DNA of 64,000 nucleotides from Mucilaginibacter agri (GCF_009928685.1 NZ_WWEO01000044.1:496001-560000), one strand, 5' to 3'. Numbered from the stretch's first letter, positions 44,113-53,845 are shown. Translations and numbers: made by a program. The notes: generated by a model not told the origin, from the letters alone.

Positions 44113-44120
44113 TACTTTTG
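44113..44120 (+). promoter_or_regulatory. TAnnTTTG box abutting the bshC start
   Basis: The box tacttttg fits TAnnTTTG exactly and ends 5 nt before the bshC ATG at 44126. A ttag at 44087-44090 is a poor candidate for the -33 element. The predicted transcript would have no or almost no leader. Confidence 0.4.
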
Positions 44121-44125
44121 ACACA

Positions 44126-45724
44126 ATGGATGCCACCTGTATCAACTACAAAGACACCGGCTATTTTTCGAAAACCGTTACCGACTATCTGGACGATCAG
44201 CCCGATCTGAGATCATTTTATGCCTATCGCCCCGATCTGAAGGGTTTTGCCGATCTGTTTAACGACAAAAAAGTAACCGCAGATCGTAAGCTTTTGGTAG
44301 AGGTGCTCACAGAGCAGTATCAGTCTACAACCCCGGTTAACGGCCAGGCTATTATCCCTACGGAGAATATCGCTGCTCTAATAAACGAAGATACTTATAC
44401 CATTACCACAGGTCACCAGCTCAATATTTTTGCTGGTCCACTGTTTTTTATCTACAAAATAGTTACTGCAATTAAGCTGTGCAAGCAGCTTAAGGAAGCG
44501 TTCCCCGATAAAAACTTCGTACCGGTTTATTGGATGGCTACCGAAGACCACGATTTTGCCGAGATCAACTACACCAATGTTGGCGGCAAAAAAGTACAAT
44601 GGGGCTTAGATGCTGCAGGTGCAACGGGCAGGCTAAATACCAAAACCATACGCGACGCCCTTAACCAGTACAAAGGTGTTTTAGGCATGGAAGGCCACGG
44701 CCCCGAGCTGGCACAGATTATGGAAACAGCTTATTCGGCTTTCGATAACCTTGCCGACAGCACCCGTTATTTGGCTAATGCCTTGTTCGGACAATACGGC
44801 CTGGTTGTTATAGATGCCGATGATAGCCGACTAAAAAAGCATTTCGCCGGTATTATCACGCAGGACATTATCGAGCAAAACAGCTATAAGCAAATTATGG
44901 CTACCACTCAGCTTCTGCAAACGCTGAATGTACATATACAGGTTAATCCGCGCGAAATTAACTTTTTTTATCTGACAGAAGGCTTGCGCGAACGCATCGT
45001 TTTCGAGAACGACCGTTATCATATCTTAAATACAGATATCAGCTTTAGCGAAGCCGAACTTAAACAGGAAATTAACGACCATCCCGAACGCTTTAGCCCT
45101 AATGTGGCTATGCGCCCTTTATACCAGGAATATATTCTACCTAACCTTGCCTACATTGGCGGCGGAGGCGAACTGGTTTACTGGCTGGAATTAAAAGCTA
45201 ATTTCGACCACTATCAGATCAATTTCCCGGTGTTGATATTACGTAACTCGGGCTTGGTAATGCGCCAGGAAACTGCCAATAAGATTCAAAAAATGGAACT
45301 AAAGGCATGTGATTTATTCAAAAGTGCAGATAATATCAAAAGCGAATGGGTTAAGAAACATACCAAACACGATCTATCCCTTAATGACGAGTGGCGCGAG
45401 CTGAACCACATCTTCGAAAAAATAAAGCTGCGTGCCTGCAAAATAGACGAAACCCTTTCGCCTTCTGCTGCAGCGGTACAGGCAAGGCTTAAGCATGCCA
45501 TTGATAACCTCGAACGCAAATTAATCCGCGCCGAAAAACGTAATTACAGTACCCGCTTAGAACAGATTGATTCTATCAAAGCCGACCTCTTTCCCGGTGG
45601 TGGTTTGCAGGAGCGTAATGAGAACTTTGGCCTATTCTACGTAAAATATGGCCAGTCGTTTATCGACGAACTGATCGAGAACTTCCAACCGCTAGATTTT
45701 AAATTTACGGTACTAACAGCTTGA
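44126..45724 (+). CDS. bshC: bacillithiol biosynthesis cysteine-adding enzyme BshC
   Basis: Adds cysteine to glucosaminyl-malate in the last step of bacillithiol synthesis. The 532-residue protein has the family's N-terminal nucleotide-binding motif TGHQLNIFAGPLF, YWMATEDHDFAEI and the later FSPNVAMRPLYQEYILPNLAYIGGGGELVYWLELK. The length is typical. BshA and BshB are not in the window. Its presence suggests the cell uses bacillithiol as its low-molecular-weight thiol, and the DinB protein at 18361 may be linked to it. Confidence 0.94.
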   Translation: MDATCINYKDTGYFSKTVTDYLDDQPDLRSFYAYRPDLKGFADLFNDKKVTADRKLLVEVLTEQYQSTTPVNGQAIIPTENIAALINEDTYTITTGHQLNIFAGPLFFIYKIVTAIKLCKQLKEAFPDKNFVPVYWMATEDHDFAEINYTNVGGKKVQWGLDAAGATGRLNTKTIRDALNQYKGVLGMEGHGPELAQIMETAYSAFDNLADSTRYLANALFGQYGLVVIDADDSRLKKHFAGIITQDIIEQNSYKQIMATTQLLQTLNVHIQVNPREINFFYLTEGLRERIVFENDRYHILNTDISFSEAELKQEINDHPERFSPNVAMRPLYQEYILPNLAYIGGGGELVYWLELKANFDHYQINFPVLILRNSGLVMRQETANKIQKMELKACDLFKSADNIKSEWVKKHTKHDLSLNDEWRELNHIFEKIKLRACKIDETLSPSAAAVQARLKHAIDNLERKLIRAEKRNYSTRLEQIDSIKADLFPGGGLQERNENFGLFYVKYGQSFIDELIENFQPLDFKFTVLTA

Positions 45725-45773
45725 CAAACAAGGTATAATTAGTATATTGTTGTACTAAATCTTACCAAGCTTT

Positions 45774-47075
45774 ATGAACCTACGTAATTTTTGCTACGTT
45801 CTGTTATTAAGCGTAGCGCTCGCTTCTTGTAAAAAAGATGGATCGTCTAAAGAAAGTCCATCAAACGCAGACAAATACCAGCTCACTATTATAAATGGGA
45901 ACAATCAAACAGATACGGTTGGGCTCATGCTCAAAGACAGTATTGTTATAAAAGCAACTAATAATGATAAAGCTTTAACGGGTTACCATATTCAATTCTT
46001 AAGGGCAGGTTGTGCTGAAGATTTAACCAACGAACTGATAACTACAGCAGAGGGTAAAGTAGTATTTAGATGGTGGTTGGCCGGCAATGCGGGGCAGCAA
46101 AACCTGAAAGTGCGCTTGCTCGACACACAAAATAAGCCTCTCGATTCTATTACAGTTAATAGTACTGCGCTGGCACACAAAGGAGTTGGATGGCATCTGA
46201 GTGCTTGTGTACCATTTACTGCAAGCCTTAATAAATTTTGCAAACTTAGTACAGGAAGAATTTTTGCAAGTTTAGGCAAAGCCTATGTTCGCTACTCGGA
46301 TGATAATGGTAACAGCTGGTTTCCTGTTAAAGGATTAGGTGACACCCACAACATAGTTTCTATTTTGGCAGGGCCTAAAGATGAATTGGTTGCACTTGCC
46401 TTCCAGGAAGGTATTTATTATTCAAAGGATGCGGGCTTAACGTGGACGTTTATGGGAACCACTCCGTTTGCAAACGAAGTCTTTTGGGATATGGCTATGA
46501 CTCGCACCGGTAAATTAATATATACCAGTAGGCAACGAAATGTATATCTGTCTGAAGATTACGGCAAAACCTGGAAATTATTAAATAACGGGCTGACTAA
46601 CAATCCTTATGCTTATACCTATCCTACAGAAGCCCAAAACGGAGACCTATATCTTGTTGACGACAACGGCGTGTTGTATAAATCGACAGATGCTGGAGCT
46701 AATTGGAAGGCTGTTACCAGCCACATAAATGATGGGGTTAACTTTGAGCAGGTAGTATCTTTGTACTGCGCAAATAATGGCTGGTTATACAAAGGTCGCC
46801 AGGATCCTACAGGTGGATTATTTGTTTCTAAGGATAATGGCGCAACTTATTCCCGATTATTAAATCTGCCCAACTCCTTTGTATTTATGCCTAGCATGGC
46901 TCCAAATGGTTATATTTATTTTCATCTATTATTTAGCGGATTGTTTCTATATGACGGGAACGCAGCTAGAAAAATATGGGATGATGAAGGCGCTGGTAGA
47001 GGTACGCCTTATATTATTGCCAATAATGGTGCCGTTATCGTATCGAGCCGCCCAGCTATCAGATTCTATAACTAA
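45774..47075 (+). CDS. lipoprotein with BNR/propeller-like repeats
   Basis: A 433-residue lipoprotein with a lipobox LASC at residue 19 followed by KKDG. The C-terminal half has several Asp-box/BNR-type repeats (YSDDNGNSWFPV, SKDAGLTWTF, SEDYGKTWKL, STDAGANWKA, SKDNGATYS), which form sialidase-like beta-propellers. An N-terminal beta-sandwich-like part (about 35-130) lies before them. A carbohydrate-binding or glycosidase-like role is possible, but no catalytic motif is clear. It is 49 bp after bshC. Confidence 0.8.
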   Translation: MNLRNFCYVLLLSVALASCKKDGSSKESPSNADKYQLTIINGNNQTDTVGLMLKDSIVIKATNNDKALTGYHIQFLRAGCAEDLTNELITTAEGKVVFRWWLAGNAGQQNLKVRLLDTQNKPLDSITVNSTALAHKGVGWHLSACVPFTASLNKFCKLSTGRIFASLGKAYVRYSDDNGNSWFPVKGLGDTHNIVSILAGPKDELVALAFQEGIYYSKDAGLTWTFMGTTPFANEVFWDMAMTRTGKLIYTSRQRNVYLSEDYGKTWKLLNNGLTNNPYAYTYPTEAQNGDLYLVDDNGVLYKSTDAGANWKAVTSHINDGVNFEQVVSLYCANNGWLYKGRQDPTGGLFVSKDNGATYSRLLNLPNSFVFMPSMAPNGYIYFHLLFSGLFLYDGNAARKIWDDEGAGRGTPYIIANNGAVIVSSRPAIRFYN

Positions 47076-47183
47076 TAGCTAATACTAAACTTTGATAGCA
47101 TGTCGTACCTAAGCCAACTTTAATATCCGGGCATACAACAATAACGAAATTTTTTTATCCCGATCCTTTTTATATTTTACAGC

Positions 47184-47717
47184 ATGCATTTTAACTCAAC
47201 CATCCTTATCATACCCGGCCTGGGCAATTCGGGCGAACAACATTGGCAAACTATCTGGCAAAACGAATACAACTTTATCCGTGTAGAACAACAAGATTGG
47301 GAAACACCTGTGTGTAACGATTGGATTGAAAATTTAGATGCAGTTATTAACCAGTACAATCCCGCGGAAGTTCTATTAGTTGGCCATAGCCTCGCCTGCA
47401 ATACCATTGCCAACTGGGCAAAGGAATATAAAACACCCATTAAAGGCTCTTTACTGGTTAGCCCGAGTGATACGGAGGCCGAAAGTTATCCAAGTGGCAC
47501 CACTGGTTTTGCACCGATGTTATTGGATAAGCTCCCCTTCCCTACTATCGTGGTATCCAGTAGCGATGATTATTATGTTAGCCCTAGCCGAGCCGAACAA
47601 TTTGCCGAAGCTTGGGGCAGCGAGTTCATCAGTATTGGCAAGGCGGGTCACATCAATGCATCATCCGGATTTGGTAAATGGGATGAAGGTTTGGAGATCT
47701 TGAAGGCCTTGGATTAA
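47184..47717 (+). CDS. RBBP9/YdeN-type serine hydrolase
   Basis: A 177-residue alpha/beta-hydrolase of the RBBP9/YdeN group. The nucleophile elbow is GHSLA (S69), and the other triad members fit D128 or D129 (SSSDDYY) and H156 (AGHINASSG). Thus, unlike the gene at 18983, it looks fully active. Substrate unknown. It is 108 bp downstream of the lipoprotein gene. A repeat-rich 274-bp gap follows. Confidence 0.88.
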   Translation: MHFNSTILIIPGLGNSGEQHWQTIWQNEYNFIRVEQQDWETPVCNDWIENLDAVINQYNPAEVLLVGHSLACNTIANWAKEYKTPIKGSLLVSPSDTEAESYPSGTTGFAPMLLDKLPFPTIVVSSSDDYYVSPSRAEQFAEAWGSEFISIGKAGHINASSGFGKWDEGLEILKALD

Positions 47718-47991
47718 CAGGCACTATTGCTCTCGAGGCTGACAGAAAAGCGGGCCATGCGCGGGTATTGTGCGGGGAAGCTTTTTTCTGTCTTGATTTA
47801 TTTACGTCTTAATATTTTTTATTGCGTTCATGAGATCGCTACGCTAAGTTTTTGGTTACTTTTGGATCAAGCCAAAAGTAACTAGGCTCCTGCGGCTATG
47901 AGCAGACTAACGCTAATCAAAAATACTGTCTCTGTAAGTTGGGGATTGCTTCGTACCTCGCAATGACGCGTTTGGTTCTTTACATTTATCC
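47718..47991. repeat. repeat-rich gap with two inverted repeats and a family A half
   Basis: An inverted repeat gacagaaaagc/gcttttttctgtc at about 47739-47794, then gttacttttgg/ccaaaagtaac (47855-47865 and 47872-47882) with a 6-nt loop, then a family A-like end (about 47926-47968) finishing gcaatgac. No gene is visible. Confidence 0.5.
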
Positions 47992-49068
47992 ATGCTTATC
48001 TCTTCATCTACCCTACTCACTTTCGCCCAAAATATATTCCTGGCTATAGGCTGTTCGCAAGAGCATGCTAAACTCGCTGCCGATGTTTTGCTTAAGGCGG
48101 ACCTGCGGGGTATCGATTCGCACGGTGTTGCACGCTTAAGCGGCTATGTGAGGCTTTGGGAGAAACAACGTATTAATGCCACACCAAACATCCGCATCGT
48201 GCACGAAACGGCCACCACCGCCACCGTTGACGGCGACGCTGGCCTCGGGCTGATTGTAGCGCCCTTCGCCATGCGAATTGCTATAGAAAAGGCGGAGAAA
48301 TACGGCTCTGGTTGGGTGGCGGTACGCAATTCTAATCACTTTGGTATTGCCGGTTATCATGCGTTAATGGCCGTAGAAAAAGACATGATCGGTTATGCTT
48401 TAACCAATGCCAGTCCGCTGGTGGCGCCTACCTTTTCTAACGAACGCATGTTGGGTACCAATCCTATTTGTTATGCTTTCCCGGCAGGTAAATATCCTCC
48501 TGTAATTGTAGATATGGCAACTTCGGCAGCCGCCAATGGCAAACTCGAAATTGCCCAACGCAAAGGTATTGATGTGCCCGAAGGTTGGATTCAGGATAAG
48601 CAAGGCAATGCCGTAGTTGACCCTCACAGTTTAAAATCAGGAGGCTCATTACTGCCATTGGGTAGCGATCGCGAACATGGCAGCCATAAAGGTTTTGGAC
48701 TGGGCTCTATCGTAGATATTCTGTCCGGCGTATTATCCGGTGCAGCTTACGGGCCTTGGGTTCCGCCTTTTGTGGCTTTCTTAGAACCATCGGCCAATCC
48801 TCCGGGTCAGGGCATCGGTCATTTTGTTGGTGCTATGCGGGTTGACGGTTTCCGACCGGCGCAGGATTTTAAGGATAACCTCGACAACTGGATCGAACGT
48901 TTTAAATCAGCAGAGCAAATTAACCCAGATCAAAAGGTAATAATCCCCGGCGAACCCGAGTTGGAAGCCGAAATAGATCGCGCCCAAAACGGCATTCCCT
49001 TAGTAGACGCCGTTGTGAAAGATTTGAACGAATTGGCTGGGAGGTTTGGAGTGGAAAAGTTGAGATAA
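47992..49068 (+). CDS. Ldh family malate/lactate-type dehydrogenase
   Basis: A 358-residue NAD(P)-dependent dehydrogenase of the MDH2/LDH2 (Ldh/YlbC/ComC) group. Clear motifs are LRGIDSHGVARL, RNSNHFGIAGYHA, DMATSAAANGK, and GHFVGAMRVDGF. The family reduces 2-oxoacids (malate, lactate, sulfolactate, ureidoglycolate); the substrate here is not predictable. Its stop abuts the convergent gene at 49069 with no gap. It is otherwise isolated. Confidence 0.9.
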   Translation: MLISSSTLLTFAQNIFLAIGCSQEHAKLAADVLLKADLRGIDSHGVARLSGYVRLWEKQRINATPNIRIVHETATTATVDGDAGLGLIVAPFAMRIAIEKAEKYGSGWVAVRNSNHFGIAGYHALMAVEKDMIGYALTNASPLVAPTFSNERMLGTNPICYAFPAGKYPPVIVDMATSAAANGKLEIAQRKGIDVPEGWIQDKQGNAVVDPHSLKSGGSLLPLGSDREHGSHKGFGLGSIVDILSGVLSGAAYGPWVPPFVAFLEPSANPPGQGIGHFVGAMRVDGFRPAQDFKDNLDNWIERFKSAEQINPDQKVIIPGEPELEAEIDRAQNGIPLVDAVVKDLNELAGRFGVEKLR

Positions 49069-49601
49069 TTAATTGTATGCTTTCCTAAAGTCAATCCCAA
49101 TCTGGGTGAGCCTTGACGCATTTAATCTCTTTTGAGAATTAAGATTTCTTGTATAAACATTAGATTGAGGCCAATTATGTTTTATGTCCATCTTTGGCCC
49201 AGTATCATTGTAAAATTCTATTAAAGATTCTCGCATCAAAAAATAAGATTCAAAAATCTCCTTAAAGGAATGAATTTCCTTCGCGGTAAGATATAAAATG
49301 AGATTATTAAAAGATGATTGAAGATAACCTTTATTGGTTCCTCTAAACGATCTAAATCTTTTGCAGTTATGCTTTTGCTCATTATTTCATGATGGTTAAT
49401 ACCCGAAAAAAAATTCTCGCAGATTATATAATCTTTTATAAAGGCCGTGATTGAATCAGCCTTTTGTTTCTCAAACAATGTAAATTTAACTTCCTTTCGT
49501 TTAAATCGTTGTTCTGTTATTTTGCTAACAAAGTATCCTACTACGCCTAAAAGCAATGTTAGTTGACTCCAATACTGCAAAAGGTTTTTTATTAAAAGCA
49601 T
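49069..49601 (-). pseudogene. frameshifted membrane-anchored hypothetical
   Basis: A gene on the minus strand starting at 49601 with an N-terminal membrane helix (LTLLLGVVGYFVSKI) followed by a helical cytosolic part. In the starting frame it ends at 49236 after 121 residues. At about 49320 (cttcaatc on the coding strand) the coherent coding signal moves to another frame and continues for about 80 residues, through KEIHSFKEIFESYFLMRE and KMDIKHNWPQ to a stop at 49069-49071. A single-base deletion restores one product of about 177 residues. It could be a real mutation or an assembly error. I do not recognise the family. Confidence 0.6.
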
Positions 49602-49777
49602 GTATAAATCTACAATTTATCTTTTAATTCCCCTCTCGAGAGGGGTTAGGGGTGTGTTTCTTTATGCTTTATGCTTAATACTTTCTAATTGCAGATGACA
49701 CACCCCTCCCACTACACCATTCATCGCGCCCCCTCTCCCCGCAGGAGTCCTTTGGACAAGAGGGGAATGAAAAATTA
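49602..49777. repeat. family D GC-rich inverted repeats
   Basis: A large imperfect inverted repeat with outer arms beginning attcccctctcgagagggg (49627) and ending aagaggggaatga (49770). Inner arms are ttaggggtgtgt and acacacccctccc. A related fragment is near 35218-35240 (ccccctctcgagaagggaat). No gene lies here. Confidence 0.65.
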
Positions 49778-50290
49778 CTATTTAATAACTTTAACCGGCA
49801 GGAGTTTATAGACCGAGCGTTTGCTGGATACTACCGCAGATTGATTGTTACTTTGTTCCCGAAGCTCAGTTGCGTCTACCTTATATAATAGCGAGTCGGT
49901 TAACTTTACAACATCAAAATTGTAATAATTCCGGATAGTATCTTTAGCCTTGACTTTGAGGTTGGGGATTAGCGATATACTTGCGATACCTCGCTGCGGC
50001 ATTATTACAACGGTGTATTTTCCAGAGTCGATCACCCGCGCAGAATCGGGTTTCCAAAGATTGCGTTCAAAGTTTTGATCTTTATCAAATACCATCAGGT
50101 CAATATCATTGCTGTCGACCTTGTGATATTGATTGTCTGTCCCAAAAACACTATCCAATTTCCAGGTACCCGCTAGTTTACTAACCGTTTTACGCTCTGC
50201 GCTGTTGTACGTACAAGCACTAAACAACAATACCACCAGCACTATTAATGCTGATGGTATTGTATATAAAAAACGGTTATGTATCCTCAT
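49778..50290 (-). CDS. lipoprotein, lipocalin-like hypothetical
   Basis: A 170-residue lipoprotein with a lipobox-like LFSAC and mature start TYNS. After it KLAGTWKLDSVFG is the kind of start seen in lipocalin-like stress-response domains, followed by alternating beta-strands and DSGKYTVVIM. It is 3 bp downstream of the M1 peptidase gene, so it is probably translationally coupled. A small binding protein for a hydrophobic ligand is plausible but unproven. Confidence 0.7.
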   Translation of the reverse strand: MRIHNRFLYTIPSALIVLVVLLFSACTYNSAERKTVSKLAGTWKLDSVFGTDNQYHKVDSNDIDLMVFDKDQNFERNLWKPDSARVIDSGKYTVVIMPQRGIASISLIPNLKVKAKDTIRNYYNFDVVKLTDSLLYKVDATELREQSNNQSAVVSSKRSVYKLLPVKVIK

Positions 50291-50293
50291 GTT

Positions 50294-51964
50294 TTACTCA
50301 ATCAAAACGCCAATGTAGTAGTTAAACGTATCAACTTCTAAATTGTCTTTAGTAAGGCCATTTATTTCTATAGCCTTCGCCGTTCTGGTTGGTTTAATGT
50401 ACTGGTATTCGCCGCCTTTTACTTTAATGCGCACCGGCATTTCAAAACCATCTGCATCGGCTATCCAACGCACATAAGTTTTACCCTGGCTGAATCTAAA
50501 TTCTAAGGTTGGGATATTAATATAACGCAAATACTGATTAAATATCGGGGTTAAATTCATGCCCGACTCTTTATTGATGTAGCCTACAATCTGCTCGGTA
50601 GTTACAGTTTGGTGATAGAAGGTTTTGTTCAATCCACGCAGAATGTTACGCCATTTCTCATCATTATTAATGGTCATGCGAATCATATTCAGCGTGTTGC
50701 CACCTTTATCATACATATCACCCGAACCATCTTCGTTTACGCCTAAATTAGGTGCGATAACAGGCTCTTTATTCTGGATCAAATGGCGCTGGCCGTGGGT
50801 ATACTCCTGCCCTGCCTGTTTGCCCCAAAGGCTTTCGGTAAATAAGGCTTCCGAGTAATTGGTAAAGCTTTCGTGGATCCAGCTATCGGCCAGGTCTTTC
50901 GAAGTGATGTTATTACCGAACCATTCGTGGCCGCTCTCGTGTACAATAATAAAATCCCATTTAGTACCCCAACCGGTTTGCGAGCGATCTGTACCCAGGT
51001 AGCCGTTTCTATATTTATTACCATAAGCAACAGCGCTTTGATGCTCCATACCCAGGTGCGGCGTTTCTACCAGTTTATAGCCATCCTCATAAAAAGGATA
51101 AGGACCAAACCAATGTTCAAAAGCAGTAAGCATTGGCTTTACGTCACGGCCGAATTGCTTTTTAGCTTTTTCAAGGTTGTAAGGCAGCACCCAATAATCT
51201 AAAGTTAACTTACCCTTTTCACCCGCAAAAGTATCGCCGAAATGCGTGTAATCGCCAATGTTAGCGGCGATATCGTAGTTGTTGATCGGGTTAGCTACAA
51301 ACCAATCGAAACGGGTGTAGCCATCTTTTAACTTAGTCACTTTACGCAGGCGACCGTTTGAAACATCCTTTAGTCCGTTTGGTACACTAATACTGATCAT
51401 CACGCTGTCAACCTCGTCTGCCTGTTGATCTTTATTAGGCCACCATACGCTCGCACCCATACCCTGGCATGCCGAAGCCACCCATGGTTTGCCCAACGAA
51501 TCGGTAGAGAACATGATACCACCATCCCAGGGCGCTCGTTTGGCAACTGTTGGATTACCGGAGTAGAAAACGGTGAACTCATCCTTACTTCCCTGCTTAA
51601 TGGTTTGTGGGAAAGTTACAAACACCGCGTTAGCATCGCGGGTGTATGGCAATTCCTGGCCTTTGTAAACTACTTTTTCAACCTTCAAATTCGCAAACAG
51701 ATCAAACTGTAACTTATTGAAATCTTGTGTGGCCGTAAACTTGAACAAGTTGCTGCCGTTGATAAATTTCTGATCGATATTAAACTTCACATCCAGGTGG
51801 TAGTAATTAATATCATAACAGGTACGCAACGGCGAAGTCAGTGATCCGCGCAGGGTATCGGCGTGGGTAAACGTTTGTTTTTTGGTCAGCAGTTGCGCAT
51901 TAGCTGAAAACGAAACAAGAGCAGCGAATGCTGCTCCTGTTAATATTGCTTTTAATTTAAGCAT
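50294..51964 (-). CDS. M1 family metallopeptidase
   Basis: A 556-residue exported peptidase (signal peptide ending ANAQ). The zinc motif is HESGH (H342, E343, H346) with the third ligand E365 in WIHESF, 18 residues on, as in the M1 family. GMEHQSAVAYGN is the GxMEN-like exopeptidase motif. It is shorter than typical aminopeptidase N, ending after the catalytic domain and a beta-sandwich. It should trim N-terminal residues from peptides in the periplasm. It starts 6 bp after the CocE gene. Confidence 0.93.
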   Translation of the reverse strand: MLKLKAILTGAAFAALVSFSANAQLLTKKQTFTHADTLRGSLTSPLRTCYDINYYHLDVKFNIDQKFINGSNLFKFTATQDFNKLQFDLFANLKVEKVVYKGQELPYTRDANAVFVTFPQTIKQGSKDEFTVFYSGNPTVAKRAPWDGGIMFSTDSLGKPWVASACQGMGASVWWPNKDQQADEVDSVMISISVPNGLKDVSNGRLRKVTKLKDGYTRFDWFVANPINNYDIAANIGDYTHFGDTFAGEKGKLTLDYWVLPYNLEKAKKQFGRDVKPMLTAFEHWFGPYPFYEDGYKLVETPHLGMEHQSAVAYGNKYRNGYLGTDRSQTGWGTKWDFIIVHESGHEWFGNNITSKDLADSWIHESFTNYSEALFTESLWGKQAGQEYTHGQRHLIQNKEPVIAPNLGVNEDGSGDMYDKGGNTLNMIRMTINNDEKWRNILRGLNKTFYHQTVTTEQIVGYINKESGMNLTPIFNQYLRYINIPTLEFRFSQGKTYVRWIADADGFEMPVRIKVKGGEYQYIKPTRTAKAIEINGLTKDNLEVDTFNYYIGVLIE

Positions 51965-51970
51965 GGTAAA

Positions 51971-53845
51971 TTATTTTATGACCTGTACATCAACATAGCT
52001 GTCGTTATAAACAGTTTCTGTTGCTTTTACATAATCGCTTTCGTTTGCTTTGTAAGGATTAGCCACAAAGGTTTGAGGGTTACGTGCAAACAATGGGAAA
52101 GCGGTGCTTTGAACCTGGATCATAATGCGGTGACCTTTTTTGAACGTGTGCAGCACATCTTGCAAACGTACATTTACATCAGTTTTTTGTCCTGGAACCA
52201 TAGCCTCTGGTTTCTCGAAGCTGTTACGGAAACGTGCCGGCATAATTTCAGAACGCACCATTTGCCAGTAGTTGCTCAGGATGATGTTCTTGTTCGGCAT
52301 GTAATCGTTGTTTTTTTCGCTGCCCGGGTAAACGTCAATCAGCTTAACAATGTAATCGGCATCCGTACTGCTATTCGCTACTTTAAGGTGAGCCATAATC
52401 TGGCCGCCCAAGGTAACATCGTCGGTTAAAACTTCCGATTGATAAACTAATACATCAGTACGGCGACCGGCAAAACGCTGATCTTCGCTCATGTAGTTGT
52501 GCGGCGTAAAGCCCATAGTAGTGGTATTATCTTCGGTGTAAGGAACCGGTTTTAAAGGATCACTTACGTAAGATACAGAACCTGTTGATGATTGTTGTTC
52601 TTTACCCAATTTGCCATCGGCGTTCAGGAAAAATTTCTGCGTAGTTGCGTTGGCAGCTGGCCATTGCGCAAATTTTTCCCATTCTTTTTTGCCCGTATCA
52701 TACATATAAGCTTTTGGCAAATCAGAGTTTTTGTCGCCATTGCCTTTCAGGAAGTGTTCGAAGAATTTAGCCTCGATGTCTTTTTGGTAGAAAGTGGCAA
52801 CGCTATCGCCAAAGTATACATTGCTATGCATGGTGTGCCCGGTTTCGCGCGACCAGCGGCCGTGACCGAATGGCCCCATCACGATAGTGTTATATGCAGA
52901 AGGATCGGTTGTGTTAATGCGTTTAAACATATCCAACGGGCCGCTTAAATCTTCGGCATCGTACCAGCCGCCTACAAACATTACAGCAGGCTTAATTTTA
53001 CCGTAATGACGTGGCAGACTGCGTGCTTGCCAAAACTCATCGTAGTTAGGGTGATTAACGGTTTCTTGCCAGTAGAAATTGTCTTTGTAATATTGATCAG
53101 CATTTTTCAATGGACCCATATCTAATAAAAACTGGTAACCATCGCGGGTATTAGCTTTAATGTTTTGATCGCCGTACCAGGCTTTGCTAGTGGTATCTTT
53201 CTTCTGAACACCAAAAACAGGGTAAGTAAAGAAATAGCTCTCTAACAAAGCACCATTATGGTGAAAATCATCAAACCAAAAATCGGAAATTGGCGCTTGT
53301 GGCGAAGAAGCTTTTAAAGCAGGGTGGTTTGAAAGGATACCCGCCGCAGTGTAAAAGCCCGGATAAGAGATACCCCATTGACCAACTTTCCCATTGTTGA
53401 AAGCTGCGTTTTTAACCAACCAGTCGATGGTGTCATAAGTATCAGAACCTTCATCAACATCTTTCTTAGATTTTTTATTGTCGATAACCGGGGTCATGTT
53501 GGTCCAGGTACCTTCGCTTTTGTAGCGGCCGCGTACATCTTGGTAAACCACAATGTAACCCTGTTTCATCATGATATCAGATGGGCCCAAACGCGCAGGG
53601 AATTTGCCCTCGCCATAAGGTGCAATGCTATAGCATGTACGCTGCATTACAATAGGATACTTCTTTTGCGCCGAAGCATCTTTAGGTGTATAAATAGCAG
53701 TAAACAGTTTAATACCATCGCGCATGTTAATGTAAACCTCTTTTTTAGTGTAGTTTTCTTTAGCGTAGCTGCTGGTTGTCGCAGTTTGTGCAAACAGCGA
53801 GTTAATACAGCACACGGCAACTATTAAAGCCGCAATTTTTTTCAT
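51971..53845 (-). CDS. CocE/NonD family (X-Pro dipeptidyl-peptidase-like) hydrolase
   Basis: A 624-residue exported serine hydrolase with a signal peptide ending LFAQ. The alpha/beta-hydrolase core includes the nucleophile elbow GISYPG (S160), VYQDVRGRYKSEG and FVGGWYDAED, all typical of the X-Pro dipeptidyl-peptidase S15/CocE group. The C-terminal half is a jelly-roll-like domain. Family members cleave X-Pro dipeptides or esters such as cocaine and cephalosporin side chains. It is the first gene of a tight operon with the M1 peptidase and a lipoprotein. Confidence 0.9.
   Translation of the reverse strand: MKKIAALIVAVCCINSLFAQTATTSSYAKENYTKKEVYINMRDGIKLFTAIYTPKDASAQKKYPIVMQRTCYSIAPYGEGKFPARLGPSDIMMKQGYIVVYQDVRGRYKSEGTWTNMTPVIDNKKSKKDVDEGSDTYDTIDWLVKNAAFNNGKVGQWGISYPGFYTAAGILSNHPALKASSPQAPISDFWFDDFHHNGALLESYFFTYPVFGVQKKDTTSKAWYGDQNIKANTRDGYQFLLDMGPLKNADQYYKDNFYWQETVNHPNYDEFWQARSLPRHYGKIKPAVMFVGGWYDAEDLSGPLDMFKRINTTDPSAYNTIVMGPFGHGRWSRETGHTMHSNVYFGDSVATFYQKDIEAKFFEHFLKGNGDKNSDLPKAYMYDTGKKEWEKFAQWPAANATTQKFFLNADGKLGKEQQSSTGSVSYVSDPLKPVPYTEDNTTTMGFTPHNYMSEDQRFAGRRTDVLVYQSEVLTDDVTLGGQIMAHLKVANSSTDADYIVKLIDVYPGSEKNNDYMPNKNIILSNYWQMVRSEIMPARFRNSFEKPEAMVPGQKTDVNVRLQDVLHTFKKGHRIMIQVQSTAFPLFARNPQTFVANPYKANESDYVKATETVYNDSYVDVQVIK

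Noticed and set aside
43446..44126. 226-residue minus-strand frame opposite rimO
   Set aside because: It is antisense to a clear rimO gene, has no recognisable motif and no promoter; it is a shadow of rimO codon usage.
47739..47968. Small RNA gene in the repeat-rich gap
   Set aside because: Hairpins are present but there is no promoter-like box with a matching terminator, and the sequence resembles dispersed repeats.
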